DNA from: Sinorhizobium psoraleae | Lineage (GTDB): Bacteria > Pseudomonadota > Alphaproteobacteria > Rhizobiales > Rhizobiaceae | Length of the DNA: 64,000 bases | NCBI RefSeq assembly: GCF_013283645.1 | Contig: NZ_JABEKV010000002.1 | Location: forward strand, 255,798 to 319,797 | Reading direction: 5' to 3' | Shown: positions 1-8,315 of the stretch, in pieces | How positions within the stretch are numbered: position 1 is the stretch's first letter | Layout: each line of letters starts with the position of its first letter | Notes under the pieces: model-generated | Told to the model about the DNA's origin: nothing | Seen by the model: only the letters and a program-made list of their open reading frames with translations | Databases searched by the model: none | Translations under genes and position numbers: made by a program

Positions 1-815
1 CCCGCGGAATTGACAAGCACGGCGCCATCGCCGCGCAGCGCCTCCGTGGCCAAGGGCGCCGGGTCCTTGCCGATATTGATCGCGGTCGGATGGAACTGGA
101 CGAATTCGGGATCGGCTATAATTGCGCCCGCCCGCGCCGCCATGCCGACACCCTGGCCACAGGCCTCCCACGGATTGGTGGTGACGGCGTAGAGGTGCCC
201 GATGCCGCCTGAGCACAGCACGACGGCGCGCGCGGGGAAGGAGACACGGGTCTTCGACTGACCGGCGTCCGGCCTCGCGATGACGCCGGAGATGAAGCGC
301 CCCTCACGAACCAGTTCCTCGACCACATAGCCTTCGATGATGCGGATAGACGGAGTCCTGCGCACGGCGGCGATCAGCGCTTCCATGATCGCCTTGCCGG
401 CCATGTCGCCTCTGACGCGAACGATACGCCGTTCGGAATGCGCCGCCTCGCGCGAAAGCAGAAGCTTGCCCTCGAGGTCCCGGTCGAAGGGTACCCCATA
501 TTCGAGCAGATCGTGAATGCGCGCCGGGCCTTCGGCGACCATCATCCGCGTCATCTTCTCGTCGACGATGCCCGCACCGGCGGTGACCGTATCGGCGACG
601 TGCTTTTCGAAAGTGTCGCCCGGGCTCATTGCGGCAGCAATCCCGCCTTGCGCCCAGGCGGACGAGGCGCCGTGCCCGATAGGCGCAGCGGCAAGGATCG
701 TAACGGGACGCGGCGCCAGCTTCAGGGCGCAGAAGAGCCCCGCGAGCCCGCCGCCAACGATGACGATATCATCGATGCCGTTGAAAGATTGCGGGCGAAA
801 ATGGTCTTTCAGCAT
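1..815 (-). CDS. nadB: L-aspartate oxidase NadB, C-terminus cut by window edge
   Basis: This is the N-terminal 271 residues of L-aspartate oxidase, the FAD enzyme that turns aspartate into iminoaspartate for quinolinate and NAD synthesis in the cytosol. The protein starts MLKDHFRPQ and shows the Rossmann FAD motif [15 protein letters not shown], then the family segment [13 protein letters not shown], and later [12 protein letters not shown]. The ATG at 815 is preceded by a GGAGGAG ribosome binding site about 8 bases away. The gene lies 57 bases after nadA on the same strand, so the two are likely one operon. A small hairpin at 849-865 lies in the gap. The frame is open to the left edge, so the stop codon is outside the window. 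Confidence 0.95.
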   Translation of the reverse strand, partial: MLKDHFRPQSFNGIDDIVIVGGGLAGLFCALKLAPRPVTILAAAPIGHGASSAWAQGGIAAAMSPGDTFEKHVADTVTAGAGIVDEKMTRMMVAEGPARIHDLLEYGVPFDRDLEGKLLLSREAAHSERRIVRVRGDMAGKAIMEALIAAVRRTPSIRIIEGYVVEELVREGRFISGVIARPDAGQSKTRVSFPARAVVLCSGGIGHLYAVTTNPWEACGQGVGMAARAGAIIADPEFVQFHPTAINIGKDPAPLATEALRGDGAVLVNSA

Positions 816-872
816 GGCTCGGTAGCTCCTCCAACGCATGCATGAGTGCCGGGCTTTGGGCCCGGGCATCGA

Positions 873-1952
873 CTACTGCTTGAGGTTCACCATGCGCTCG
901 ACCGCAAGGCGCGCGCGACCGGCGATCGCCGGATCGACCAGAACCTCTTCCGTCATGTTGAGCAGGCTGTCGAGGATCTTCGGCAGCGTGATGCGCTTCA
1001 TGTGCGGACAGAGATTGCACGGCTTGACGAAATCGACACCCTCGACTTCCGCCTGGATATTGGAGGCCATGGAGCATTCGGTGACGAGAAGCACCTTGGG
1101 CGGCCGCTTATCCTTGACATAGTTGATCATGCCCGAGGTGGAGCCGGCAAAATCGCAGACGGCAATGACATCCGGGTGGCATTCCGGATGACCGATGATC
1201 TCGATGCCCGGATTGGCTTCCTTGTAGGCGAGGAGTTCCGCCGCGGTGAAACGTTCATGAACCTCGCAGTGGCCCTTCCAGGTGAGGATCTTCTTGTTCG
1301 TCTGACGGGCGACATTCATCGCGAGATATTCGTCGGGAATGCAGAGGACCGTATCGGACGCGAGGCTTTCGACGACCGCCAGCACGTTGGACGAGGTGCA
1401 GCAGATGTCGGTCTCCGCCTTCACGTCGGCCGAGGTGTTGACGTAGGTAACGACCGGAACACCGGGATAACGCTGCTTGAGCAGGCGTACATCCGCGCCG
1501 GTGATCGATTCCGACAGCGAGCAGCCCGCCTTGGCATCGGGGATCAACACGGTCTTTTCCGGATTGAGCAACTTCGAGGCCTCGGCCATGAAATGCACGC
1601 CGCATTGGACGATGATTTCGGCGTCGACCTTGGTGGCGTCGCGCGCGAGCTGCAGCGAATCCCCGACGATATCGGCGACGCAATGGAAAATATCGGGAGT
1701 CTGGTAGTTATGCGCCAGAATGACGGCGTTGCGCTCCTTCTTCAGACGATTGATCGCGTGAACATAAGGCGCGTAAGCGGGCCACTCGATGGCCGGGATG
1801 AAATCCTTGACCTTCTCGTAGAGATGCGCGGTTTCGCGCGCCATCGCCGGCGTATAGGTGAGGTCCGGTTTTTCGATGACACCGAAGCGCGCAGCCGCGC
1901 TGACGAATGCCCGGGCTGGCGCTGCGTCTGCACGAAGGTCAAGATTGGTCAT
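873..1952 (-). CDS. nadA: Quinolinate synthase A
   Basis: This 359-residue protein is quinolinate synthase, the [4Fe-4S] enzyme that condenses iminoaspartate with dihydroxyacetone phosphate to quinolinate, the step after NadB. Family segments include [55 protein letters not shown] and the C-terminal [14 protein letters not shown]. Cysteines in the [19 protein letters not shown] and PCNLCPHM segments are the likely cluster ligands. The start at 1952 has a strong GGAGAGGAGAG site just upstream. It leads an operon with nadB, and a perfect palindrome 33 bases upstream of the start covers the promoter, which predicts repression when NAD precursors are plentiful. Confidence 0.97.
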   Translation of the reverse strand: MTNLDLRADAAPARAFVSAAARFGVIEKPDLTYTPAMARETAHLYEKVKDFIPAIEWPAYAPYVHAINRLKKERNAVILAHNYQTPDIFHCVADIVGDSLQLARDATKVDAEIIVQCGVHFMAEASKLLNPEKTVLIPDAKAGCSLSESITGADVRLLKQRYPGVPVVTYVNTSADVKAETDICCTSSNVLAVVESLASDTVLCIPDEYLAMNVARQTNKKILTWKGHCEVHERFTAAELLAYKEANPGIEIIGHPECHPDVIAVCDFAGSTSGMINYVKDKRPPKVLLVTECSMASNIQAEVEGVDFVKPCNLCPHMKRITLPKILDSLLNMTEEVLVDPAIAGRARLAVERMVNLKQ

Positions 1953-1984
1953 CGTCTCTCCTCTCCCGCCGCTTTGGGCGGCTA

Positions 1985-2013
1985 CTAATTATGCTCACAT
2001 TGAGCATAATTAG
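1985..2013. promoter_or_regulatory. 29-bp perfect palindrome on the nadA promoter (NadQ-type operator candidate)
   Basis: Two 13-base arms, CTAATTATGCTCA and its exact reverse complement, are separated by the 3 bases CAT. On the minus strand a TTGACC -35-like box abuts the palindrome, and a CATAAT -10-like box lies inside it, so a bound dimer would block RNA polymerase. Alphaproteobacterial nad operons are known to be controlled by the NadQ repressor family. Assigning this site to NadQ is an inference from its position and its ATGCTCA half-site. Confidence 0.75.
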
Positions 2014-2015
2014 GT

Positions 2016-2038
2016 CAAAACAAAAGCGGCGAAGCCGC
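2016..2038 (-). terminator. Rho-independent terminator after the MFS gene
   Basis: Read on the minus strand, a GCGGC-TTC-GCCGC hairpin is followed by TTTTGTTTT. It lies about 80 bases past the stop codon of the MFS gene and just upstream of the nadA promoter, so it insulates the nad operon from upstream transcription. Confidence 0.6.
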
Positions 2039-2118
2039 GGCGATTGATTTAGAAAGTTTTGTGACAGATTTCAAGAAGGACGCGCCCATTTCGGGCGCAT
2101 CCATATTGTCGTCTTCGG

Positions 2119-3354
2119 TCAGGCCATCGCCGGTCTAACGACGCCACGCTCCTCGATCGGCCAATGGACGATGGCAGCAAACACGCCGAGCGCGACGCCC
2201 AGCCACCAGACCGGATCATAGGAACCGAAACGGTCGTAGAGATAGCCGCCCATCCAGACGCCGAGGAAGGAACCGATCTGGTGAGAAAGGAAGACAATGC
2301 CGCCAAGCAGGCCGAGATGTCTCGTTCCGAACATGATCGCCACCAGGCCGTTGGTCGGCGGCACGGTCGACAGCCAGAGCAAGCCCATAACGATTGCAAA
2401 AATTATGACCGAGGTCGGCGACTGCGGCAGCAGCAGGAAAGCTGTAACGGCGATCGAGCGGGCAAGATAGATCAGCGCCAGGAAATAGGGCTTCGAATAG
2501 CGCTGACCGATAATACCGGCCGAGAACGAACCGATGATGTTGAAGAAGCCGATCAGGGCGAGGGCAATCACCGCATAACGCGCATCGATGCCGATGTCGC
2601 CGATATAGGCGGGAAAATGCGCGGTGATGAAGGCGACCTGATAGCCGCAGACGAAGAAGCCCGAAACCAGCAGCAGATAGCTTCTATGCCCGAAGGCTTC
2701 CCTCAGGGCCTCGCCGACTGTCTGCTTGTACTGCATTTCCGACTGGCGACCGGAAGAAGCGTTGCCGCGCAAGGGGATTGCGACGAGTGGGACCAGCAGC
2801 ATCAACACGCCGAGGTAGACAAGGCTGTCGGACCAGCCATAAGCGGAAATCAGCCCTTGACTGAGCGGCGCGAACAGGAACATGCCGGCCGAACCAGCAG
2901 CCGTGCCGATGCCGAAGGCGAGCGAGCGCTGCTCGGGCGCGACATTGCGCGCGAAGGCCGAAAGCACGATGCCGAAGGAACCGGACGCAACGCCGAGACC
3001 GACAAGCACGCCGCCGCCGATATGCAGCCAGATCGGTGCATTGGCAAAGGCCATGATGAACAGACCCGCCGCGTAAACAAGACCGGACAGCGCCAGCACG
3101 CGCCAGGTACCGAACTTGTCGGCTATTGCCCCGAAGAGCGGTTGGCCAAGCCCCCAGCAGAGATTCTGGAGCGCCATTGCGAGGCCGAAGGTCGTCCGGT
3201 CCCACCCCGTATCGGCGAGCATCGGCAACTGGAAGAAACCCATGGCGGATCGCGGACCGAAGGTGAGCATCGCAATTATGGAACCGGCGGCGATGATCAG
3301 CCACGGCAGGCTGCTATCGGCTGGACGTGCGGCAGCTGAGGAAATCGCGGACAT
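2119..3354 (-). CDS. MFS transporter (predicted small-molecule exporter)
   Basis: This 411-residue major facilitator has about 12 hydrophobic segments. Its first loop carries the family-like motif GAIADKFGTWRVLALSG, and the second half repeats the fold with GGYLYDRFGSYDP. The protein begins MSAISSAAARPADSS. I chose ATG 3354, preceded by a GGAG site, over the upstream TTG at 3414. The substrate cannot be read from the sequence. A 10-base palindrome TGTGATCACA at 3427-3436, 73 bases upstream of the start, may be a regulator site. The gene stands alone between MOSC and nadA and ends with a hairpin terminator. Confidence 0.85.
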   Translation of the reverse strand: MSAISSAAARPADSSLPWLIIAAGSIIAMLTFGPRSAMGFFQLPMLADTGWDRTTFGLAMALQNLCWGLGQPLFGAIADKFGTWRVLALSGLVYAAGLFIMAFANAPIWLHIGGGVLVGLGVASGSFGIVLSAFARNVAPEQRSLAFGIGTAAGSAGMFLFAPLSQGLISAYGWSDSLVYLGVLMLLVPLVAIPLRGNASSGRQSEMQYKQTVGEALREAFGHRSYLLLVSGFFVCGYQVAFITAHFPAYIGDIGIDARYAVIALALIGFFNIIGSFSAGIIGQRYSKPYFLALIYLARSIAVTAFLLLPQSPTSVIIFAIVMGLLWLSTVPPTNGLVAIMFGTRHLGLLGGIVFLSHQIGSFLGVWMGGYLYDRFGSYDPVWWLGVALGVFAAIVHWPIEERGVVRPAMA

Positions 3355-3492
3355 AGGATAGCTCCGATTTGTGAGGGCGCATCCTATGGCGGCGCTCATA
3401 TTGAGGAAAGCCAATTAATTTGACGATGTGATCACAGGAATTGATAGCGCCTGCCGGCAAACCCGCTCTTGCGGTGCGTGAAGGCGCATCAC

Positions 3493-4341
3493 CTAGCGTT
3501 CGCGCACCTTCATAGGCCAGCATTCGCCACGCCGCCGAACGACCTTGGCGTCGTCCCCGAGCTTGACGGTCCCCTCGCCTCGCGGCACGGCATTCCAGCC
3601 GAAAAGAACGCCCGCGACGCGCCGGTCCGCGGACATGCGCTTTTCCGACAGACCCTGGATCGGATTGCCGCCGGTCCGCTCACCGGTGGTTTGATCTTGC
3701 GTGGTCATGATGCATCGGGCGCAGGGCTTGACGAGGTCGAAGGTGATGCCGGCGATCTCCAGACTTTCCCACCAATCTTCTTCCCAGGGTTCATCGCAAT
3801 CGATCAGGATATTGGTGCGGAAGCGCTCCATGCCGACTGGCTGCTGCCCCTTCGCGATCAGCGTGCGGTTGAGGTCCGCAAGCGATCCGGTCGTGGTAAT
3901 GAGAATCGGAAAGCCGTCGGCAAAGCCGACTGGCGCTGCCGCGCCCGCCCATTCGGCGCCGACGAAGCGTTCTGCCTGTTCGTCCATGTGGACCAGTTTC
4001 ACAGCACGCCCGAACCAGCGCGAAAGCACGTCATTGGCGGCATCGTCGGCAACCGCAGCGTCGACGTCGCTCGACCAGACGCTGACATCGAGCCGGCGGC
4101 CTGGATCGAAGCGCACGGACAATTCGTTGCCGTTCATCTTCAAGCGCACGCCGCCGTCGATGTGCTCCGCCTCGACCTGTGCCAACGCCTGCAACTCGCG
4201 CTGGGTAACGAAGTGGCCATCCGGCTCGACCACCATAAAGCGCCGATCGCCGACGAGCCCATCAATGTTGACCGTCACGGCGGCTTGCGGAATGGCGCGA
4301 CCGCTCTTCAGCGGATGGATATTGAGGCCGGTCACTTTCAT
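3493..4341 (-). CDS. MOSC domain protein with N-terminal MOSC_N beta barrel (YcbX-like)
   Basis: This 282-residue protein has an N-terminal MOSC_N region (MKVTGLNIHPLKSGRAI, with GDRRFMVV near residue 35) and a C-terminal MOSC domain holding the conserved cysteine segment KPCARCIMTTQ. Family members bind the molybdenum cofactor or a sulfide on that cysteine and take part in reductive detoxification, for example of N-hydroxylated compounds in YcbX. A redox partner such as a ferredoxin domain is not fused here. ATG 4341 has a GGAAAG site. The start at 4407 adds 22 unconserved residues. It appears to be a single-gene unit. Confidence 0.85.
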   Translation of the reverse strand: MKVTGLNIHPLKSGRAIPQAAVTVNIDGLVGDRRFMVVEPDGHFVTQRELQALAQVEAEHIDGGVRLKMNGNELSVRFDPGRRLDVSVWSSDVDAAVADDAANDVLSRWFGRAVKLVHMDEQAERFVGAEWAGAAAPVGFADGFPILITTTGSLADLNRTLIAKGQQPVGMERFRTNILIDCDEPWEEDWWESLEIAGITFDLVKPCARCIMTTQDQTTGERTGGNPIQGLSEKRMSADRRVAGVLFGWNAVPRGEGTVKLGDDAKVVRRRGECWPMKVRER

Positions 4342-4519
4342 GTCGATCTTTCCGAGTTCAGAAATTGATTCAGGCGGCTCGCAATCTGATTCGGCGAGCG
4401 GCGCCAATCGTTTGAAAGATCACATCATTTTTGATTGAGACAATCGGGAATGGCTGCGATCGATTTTCATGGGGATCGGGATGCGGGGCGGAGACCGCTT
4501 CACACCTTTCTCTCCTGCT

Positions 4520-5176
4520 CTAGATTTCATCGAGCAGCATGGCAAGTATGCTGCGCAGCCGGGCTTGCCGCTCCTTCGCATACCGACGCCCCGCCGCGGT
4601 CTGGAATCCGTCCGCAAGGCGAAAGAGCTTCGTCTCGAAATGATCGATTGCGTAGGCCTTGTCGTCGAGCGGCCGATCCTCTGCCAGAGGATCGAGCGGA
4701 TCGTACAGCCCGCTGCCCATGCGTCCGGCGATATAGAAACAGCGCGCCGCTCCGACCATGCCGATCGCGTCCAATCTGTCGGCGTCCTGCAGGATTTTCG
4801 CCTCCAGCGTTTCAGGCGGCAGGTTGGCGGAGAAGCTATGCGTCAGGATGGCATGCGCGACAGGCGAAATGTCCGCCGTGCGCCAGGCGAGAGCGTCGAG
4901 GATTTGCCAGGCCTTCTCGGCCGCAAGCCGGGAAGCCTCGGCACGCTGCGGTGAGTTCTTCTCGACCGAAACGCAATCATGAAGCAGCACGGCGGCCGCG
5001 AGAATGTGAGCGTCGCCGCCCTCCTCGGCCTGTATGCGCGCTGCATTTTTCCAGACGCGAATGAGGTGCGACGCATCGTGTGAACCGTCGTCCTCGGCAA
5101 AGGCATGCGGCAAGAGCTTTCTTGCGAGCTCGTCATGAGGCGCGAAAGCGGCTGCCAGTTCCGGAAGGCGTGTCAT
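4520..5176 (-). CDS. HD-domain phosphohydrolase (YedJ-like)
   Basis: This 218-residue cytosolic protein has the HD metal-site pattern: a first His in DGSHDASHLIRVW near residue 36, the HD pair in AAVLLHDCVSVEKN, and a later Asp in KILQDADRLDAIG. Family members hydrolyse phosphate esters or nucleotides, but the substrate is unknown. Its ATG overlaps the stop of the DUF2339 gene by 4 bases (ATGA), so the two are probably translationally coupled. This points to a joint function, although the partner is a membrane protein of unknown role. Confidence 0.85.
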   Translation of the reverse strand: MTRLPELAAAFAPHDELARKLLPHAFAEDDGSHDASHLIRVWKNAARIQAEEGGDAHILAAAVLLHDCVSVEKNSPQRAEASRLAAEKAWQILDALAWRTADISPVAHAILTHSFSANLPPETLEAKILQDADRLDAIGMVGAARCFYIAGRMGSGLYDPLDPLAEDRPLDDKAYAIDHFETKLFRLADGFQTAAGRRYAKERQARLRSILAMLLDEI

Positions 5177-8016
5177 GCGCGGCTAGTCCCCTCGTCTGGT
5201 CCAATTGTAGCTGCCCCAGCGTCGCCCCGGCCGCCATTCCCCGTGTTGGACAATATTCTTTGGTAGAAAAGGCCGATGCCGATCAGTACGCCACCGAGAC
5301 CGATGAAGGACAGGGCGCGCAGGAATCCTTCCAAATTCGACATGTCGATGAGAAAGACTTTGAGCACGGCAATGAAGACGAGCACGGCCGAGGCAATGCG
5401 GATGCTCTTCGCATGGAAGCGCGAGCCGGCGACAAGGAGCGACACACCAAGCACCAGCCAGACGACCGAATAGGTATATGTTTCCCCCTGGAGGAAGCCT
5501 CTCCAGTCCGCGACGTTCTCTCCCTGCCAGAAGCGGCGAACGCTGAGGCTTGCCCAGGCGAAGGCGAGGACTGCACCGCTAACCGCAAGCGCGGCCACGT
5601 AAGGCCAAGGGCGTTTGTCGCGCGCATACCAGGCGAGGCCGGCGTAAGCGACGCCGGGCAGCAGATAACCGATGAAGAGCAGGTCGAAGACAGGGATCCT
5701 GCCGAGCAGTTCGCCGCTGAAATAGGGATTGAGGCCGGCAAGGTGGGCCGAAAGCACCGAGAGCATCGAAAGCGCGCCGAGCGCCATCCCGCCGTAGCGG
5801 AACACCGGACTTGGCGACTTCGTGTCCAGGGTCATGAATATGCCGGACGCGCCGATTGCGAGAAGCGTGTAGATCGACTGCTCCGCAAGCGTCGGAACGG
5901 AACTGTCGAGAACGCCGCCATTCATCGCGTGGCGAACAAGGATCGCGAGCGTCAGCAGCACGAAAAGACTTGCGAGCGCCTGCATCAGGTTGCGCACGCG
6001 CGTCGCCGATGAGGCACGAAGCAGATAGGCGGATGCCACCAGCAGCAATGCCGGAATGCCGTAGCCTGGCAAAAGCGCATTAAAGACTGGTGTCGTCGAG
6101 AGATTTCCGGCGCCGACGATCGTCGGCTCCCAGGCGATCCGTGCCAGAACCACGATAGCTGATCCGACGGTTATCCAGGGAAGAACGGGCCAGGAGCGCG
6201 CCCGCGTTGCGAAGGTATACCCCGCGCCCAGCAGCGCAACGGCAAGGGTCGTGGCGAGACCATCCGTCCAGGCATGCAGGCCGATGACGAAGAGACCGAA
6301 GGAGCCCGCCACCAGCAGTCCGCTAGCGATATCCATGTCCCTTGTATTCATGTCTCTTGTATTCATGTCTCTTGTCTCTGCGCTCCGGCGGTAAAGCCAC
6401 TCGACGAAAGCGAGAAGAAACAAGCCGCCGATAAAGCCGGCGAACCCGTGCGACAGATCGAAGGCGAATTTTCCCGTCATGAGGAAGGACATGGCCAGCA
6501 CGGCATTCGGCACGACGCCGCCGATACCTGCCCACAGAATCGCAAACTGCGAGTGCGTCCCAAGCCGCCGGTCGAGCACGAAGGAAGAGATTAGCACGAA
6601 GAGCGCCGCCAGCGTCATCGCGGCCAGCATCGCCGTGCTGCCGGGAACGACGACCTCGGGTGAAAGTTGCGGGAGTGCAGGGTCGAGATAGGCAAGAACA
6701 TCGCTGAGCGCGGTCAGGCTCCACGTGCCGGCGATCGCGCCGAAGGCGGCAAACAGCGCCGGATAGACCACCGTTGCCCTCAATGCGCCGACAAGCGCGA
6801 GCGCTGCGATCACCACGACAAATTCCTGGACCGGGAAACGCTCTGCGGTGACTGCCGGGCTGACGAAAAGGAGCGCGAGAACGGTTGCCGCGATCGCAGC
6901 CGAGACGGTGACTGCCGCATAGGGGGGTGCGAACAGTCTTTCCCATGGTCCGGCCGCGGCGGCGTCAGCGCGACCCGCCCCCGGCGCACTTTCTGCGCGT
7001 TCGCCGCCGCCTGGCCAGATCAATCCCACGCCAGCAATCATCACCAGCAGCGCAAAGGTGACCGGCAACGCCTCGAAGGGTGTCACACCCACGACATAAG
7101 CGAGCCCCCAGAGACCAAGCCCGGCATTGGCGAGCGTCGGCACGACAGTCCACTGGCGGAAGCGCGAGGCGAAGAGCGTCGCGAGCCAGGCAATCGAGAG
7201 GAAGCCGAACAGCACCCAGGGTCGGGGCTCGTCGCTTGATACGAACAAGGGCGTGAGCAGTGAAGCGAGGAGCCCAAGCCCGGCGAGGGCCTGGCCATGC
7301 AACAACGACAGCGCCACCGTCACCAGCGAAATCAATGCCAGCAATACGAATGCCGCCGCAGTGCCGATGAAGCCGTAGATGCCGTGGGCAGCATAAACAA
7401 CCCCGAAAAGCGTGGCGGCACCGGCCGCCGTCAGCACGCCCGGGATCATGGCATGACGGAACCTGTCGGCAATCGTCGGCATCGCACGCCGGCGGATCAC
7501 TTCGCCAGCGATCCCAAGCGCGAGACCGAAAGCCGCCGCCAGTGTCAGTCTGACGGTCGGGCTCAGCAGCCCCGCATCGATAGAATATTGCACCAGGAAG
7601 TAACCGCCGAGCGCCAGCGCCAGGCCGCCGACCCAAACGGGCCACTGGGCGCCAATTCGGCTTTCGAGGCTTTCTGCCGAGGGTGTTGGAGCCTCCGCGA
7701 TGGCTGCAGCAGCGACTTGACCGTCGCGGCCACCGTCCTCGGCCTGCTCCTGTGCTCCCGCCTCCTCGTGGGCGCCTCGCGCCGCCCGCGACCAGGGGCC
7801 TTCCTTGCCTTCGTCTTCAACTTCGATCGTACCGGGAGCCTGCGCCTCATCGGCCCGCGAAGGAGCAGGCTCGACTGCGGTCTGTCGTTCGCTCAAGCGA
7901 GCGATCTCGGCCCTCAGAGAAATGATCTCGGCTTCCAGCCGCTCCGCGGTCTTGCGGCCACCGAGAAAAGCGGCAAGCGCCATGGCAAAGGCAACAAAGG
8001 CAATGACTTCAAGCAT
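5173..8016 (-). CDS. DUF2339 multi-pass membrane protein
   Basis: This 947-residue protein begins with one hydrophobic helix (MLEVIAFVAFAMALAAFLGG), then a coiled coil near 24-45. An acidic Ala/Glu-rich linker follows to about residue 115, and then more than 20 hydrophobic segments to the C-terminus. This is the layout of the DUF2339 family, for which no function is established. ATG 8016 has a GGGGAAAAG site. A longer reading frame that starts at 8097 would translate the RIME-like repeat and is not credible. Residues near the middle contain three tandem five-residue units (DMNTR DMNTR DMDIA), from a 15-bp DNA repeat. The downstream HD hydrolase overlaps by 4 bases. Confidence 0.85.
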   Translation of the reverse strand: MLEVIAFVAFAMALAAFLGGRKTAERLEAEIISLRAEIARLSERQTAVEPAPSRADEAQAPGTIEVEDEGKEGPWSRAARGAHEEAGAQEQAEDGGRDGQVAAAAIAEAPTPSAESLESRIGAQWPVWVGGLALALGGYFLVQYSIDAGLLSPTVRLTLAAAFGLALGIAGEVIRRRAMPTIADRFRHAMIPGVLTAAGAATLFGVVYAAHGIYGFIGTAAAFVLLALISLVTVALSLLHGQALAGLGLLASLLTPLFVSSDEPRPWVLFGFLSIAWLATLFASRFRQWTVVPTLANAGLGLWGLAYVVGVTPFEALPVTFALLVMIAGVGLIWPGGGERAESAPGAGRADAAAAGPWERLFAPPYAAVTVSAAIAATVLALLFVSPAVTAERFPVQEFVVVIAALALVGALRATVVYPALFAAFGAIAGTWSLTALSDVLAYLDPALPQLSPEVVVPGSTAMLAAMTLAALFVLISSFVLDRRLGTHSQFAILWAGIGGVVPNAVLAMSFLMTGKFAFDLSHGFAGFIGGLFLLAFVEWLYRRSAETRDMNTRDMNTRDMDIASGLLVAGSFGLFVIGLHAWTDGLATTLAVALLGAGYTFATRARSWPVLPWITVGSAIVVLARIAWEPTIVGAGNLSTTPVFNALLPGYGIPALLLVASAYLLRASSATRVRNLMQALASLFVLLTLAILVRHAMNGGVLDSSVPTLAEQSIYTLLAIGASGIFMTLDTKSPSPVFRYGGMALGALSMLSVLSAHLAGLNPYFSGELLGRIPVFDLLFIGYLLPGVAYAGLAWYARDKRPWPYVAALAVSGAVLAFAWASLSVRRFWQGENVADWRGFLQGETYTYSVVWLVLGVSLLVAGSRFHAKSIRIASAVLVFIAVLKVFLIDMSNLEGFLRALSFIGLGGVLIGIGLFYQRILSNTGNGGRGDAGAATIGPDEGTSRA
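6331..6375. repeat. 15-bp tandem repeat, three units, inside the DUF2339 gene
   Basis: Units at 6331-6345, 6346-6360 and 6361-6375; the last two are identical (ATTCATGTCTCTTGT) and the first differs at two bases. The repeat keeps the frame and inserts five-residue units in a loop between membrane segments. Copy number could vary by slippage between strains. Confidence 0.9.
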
Positions 8017-8030
8017 CTTTTCCCCTGCAG

Positions 8031-8130
8031 CGCTGCGCGTCCAATCGGACGCGCAGCGGTCGCTGTAGCACTTTGAATTGCTGCATGATTTTGTCATTAA
8101 ATCGATTCCGATTTAAGGAATCATGCAGTG
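8031..8130 (-). repeat. RIME-like palindromic repeat, copy 1 (left of phoX)
   Basis: Two palindromes make up the element. The first has 11-base arms at 8032-8042 and 8047-8057 around AATC. The second runs from CTGCATGATT at 8081 to ATCATGCAG at 8128. It matches the RIME class of rhizobial intergenic mosaic elements in layout; that class name is from established knowledge, and the exact subfamily is an inference. An inverted copy lies at 10383-10485. Confidence 0.8.
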
Positions 8131-8221
8131 GCGGCAATCTTCGCAGGCTGCTGCGACCATACAGGTTTTCATTCAAGCGCCAAATGCATTGACAATCGGG
8201 CGCAGCAATCTCTTCACTGAA

Positions 8222-8239
8222 CTGTCGCGGAACTGTCAT
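8222..8239 (+). promoter_or_regulatory. Pho box upstream of phoX
   Basis: CTGTCGC-GGAA-CTGTCAT is a direct repeat of 7 bases with a 4-base spacer, the layout of PhoB binding sites. It lies 77 bases before the phoX start, so PhoB would activate phoX when phosphate is low. Confidence 0.85.
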
Positions 8240-8315
8240 GAACTTGCTGCTACAGCGACGGACGGACGTCGCATGATGCGCGGCGGCTCTATCGTTCAAT
8301 GTGGAGAACCCGGCA

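Noticed and set aside
846..1988. 380-codon frame antisense to nadA
   Set aside because: Shadow of nadA; the palindromic operator upstream belongs to nadA.
2164..3339. 391-codon frame antisense to the MFS gene
   Set aside because: Extremely charged composition and no ribosome site, typical of shadows of hydrophobic genes.
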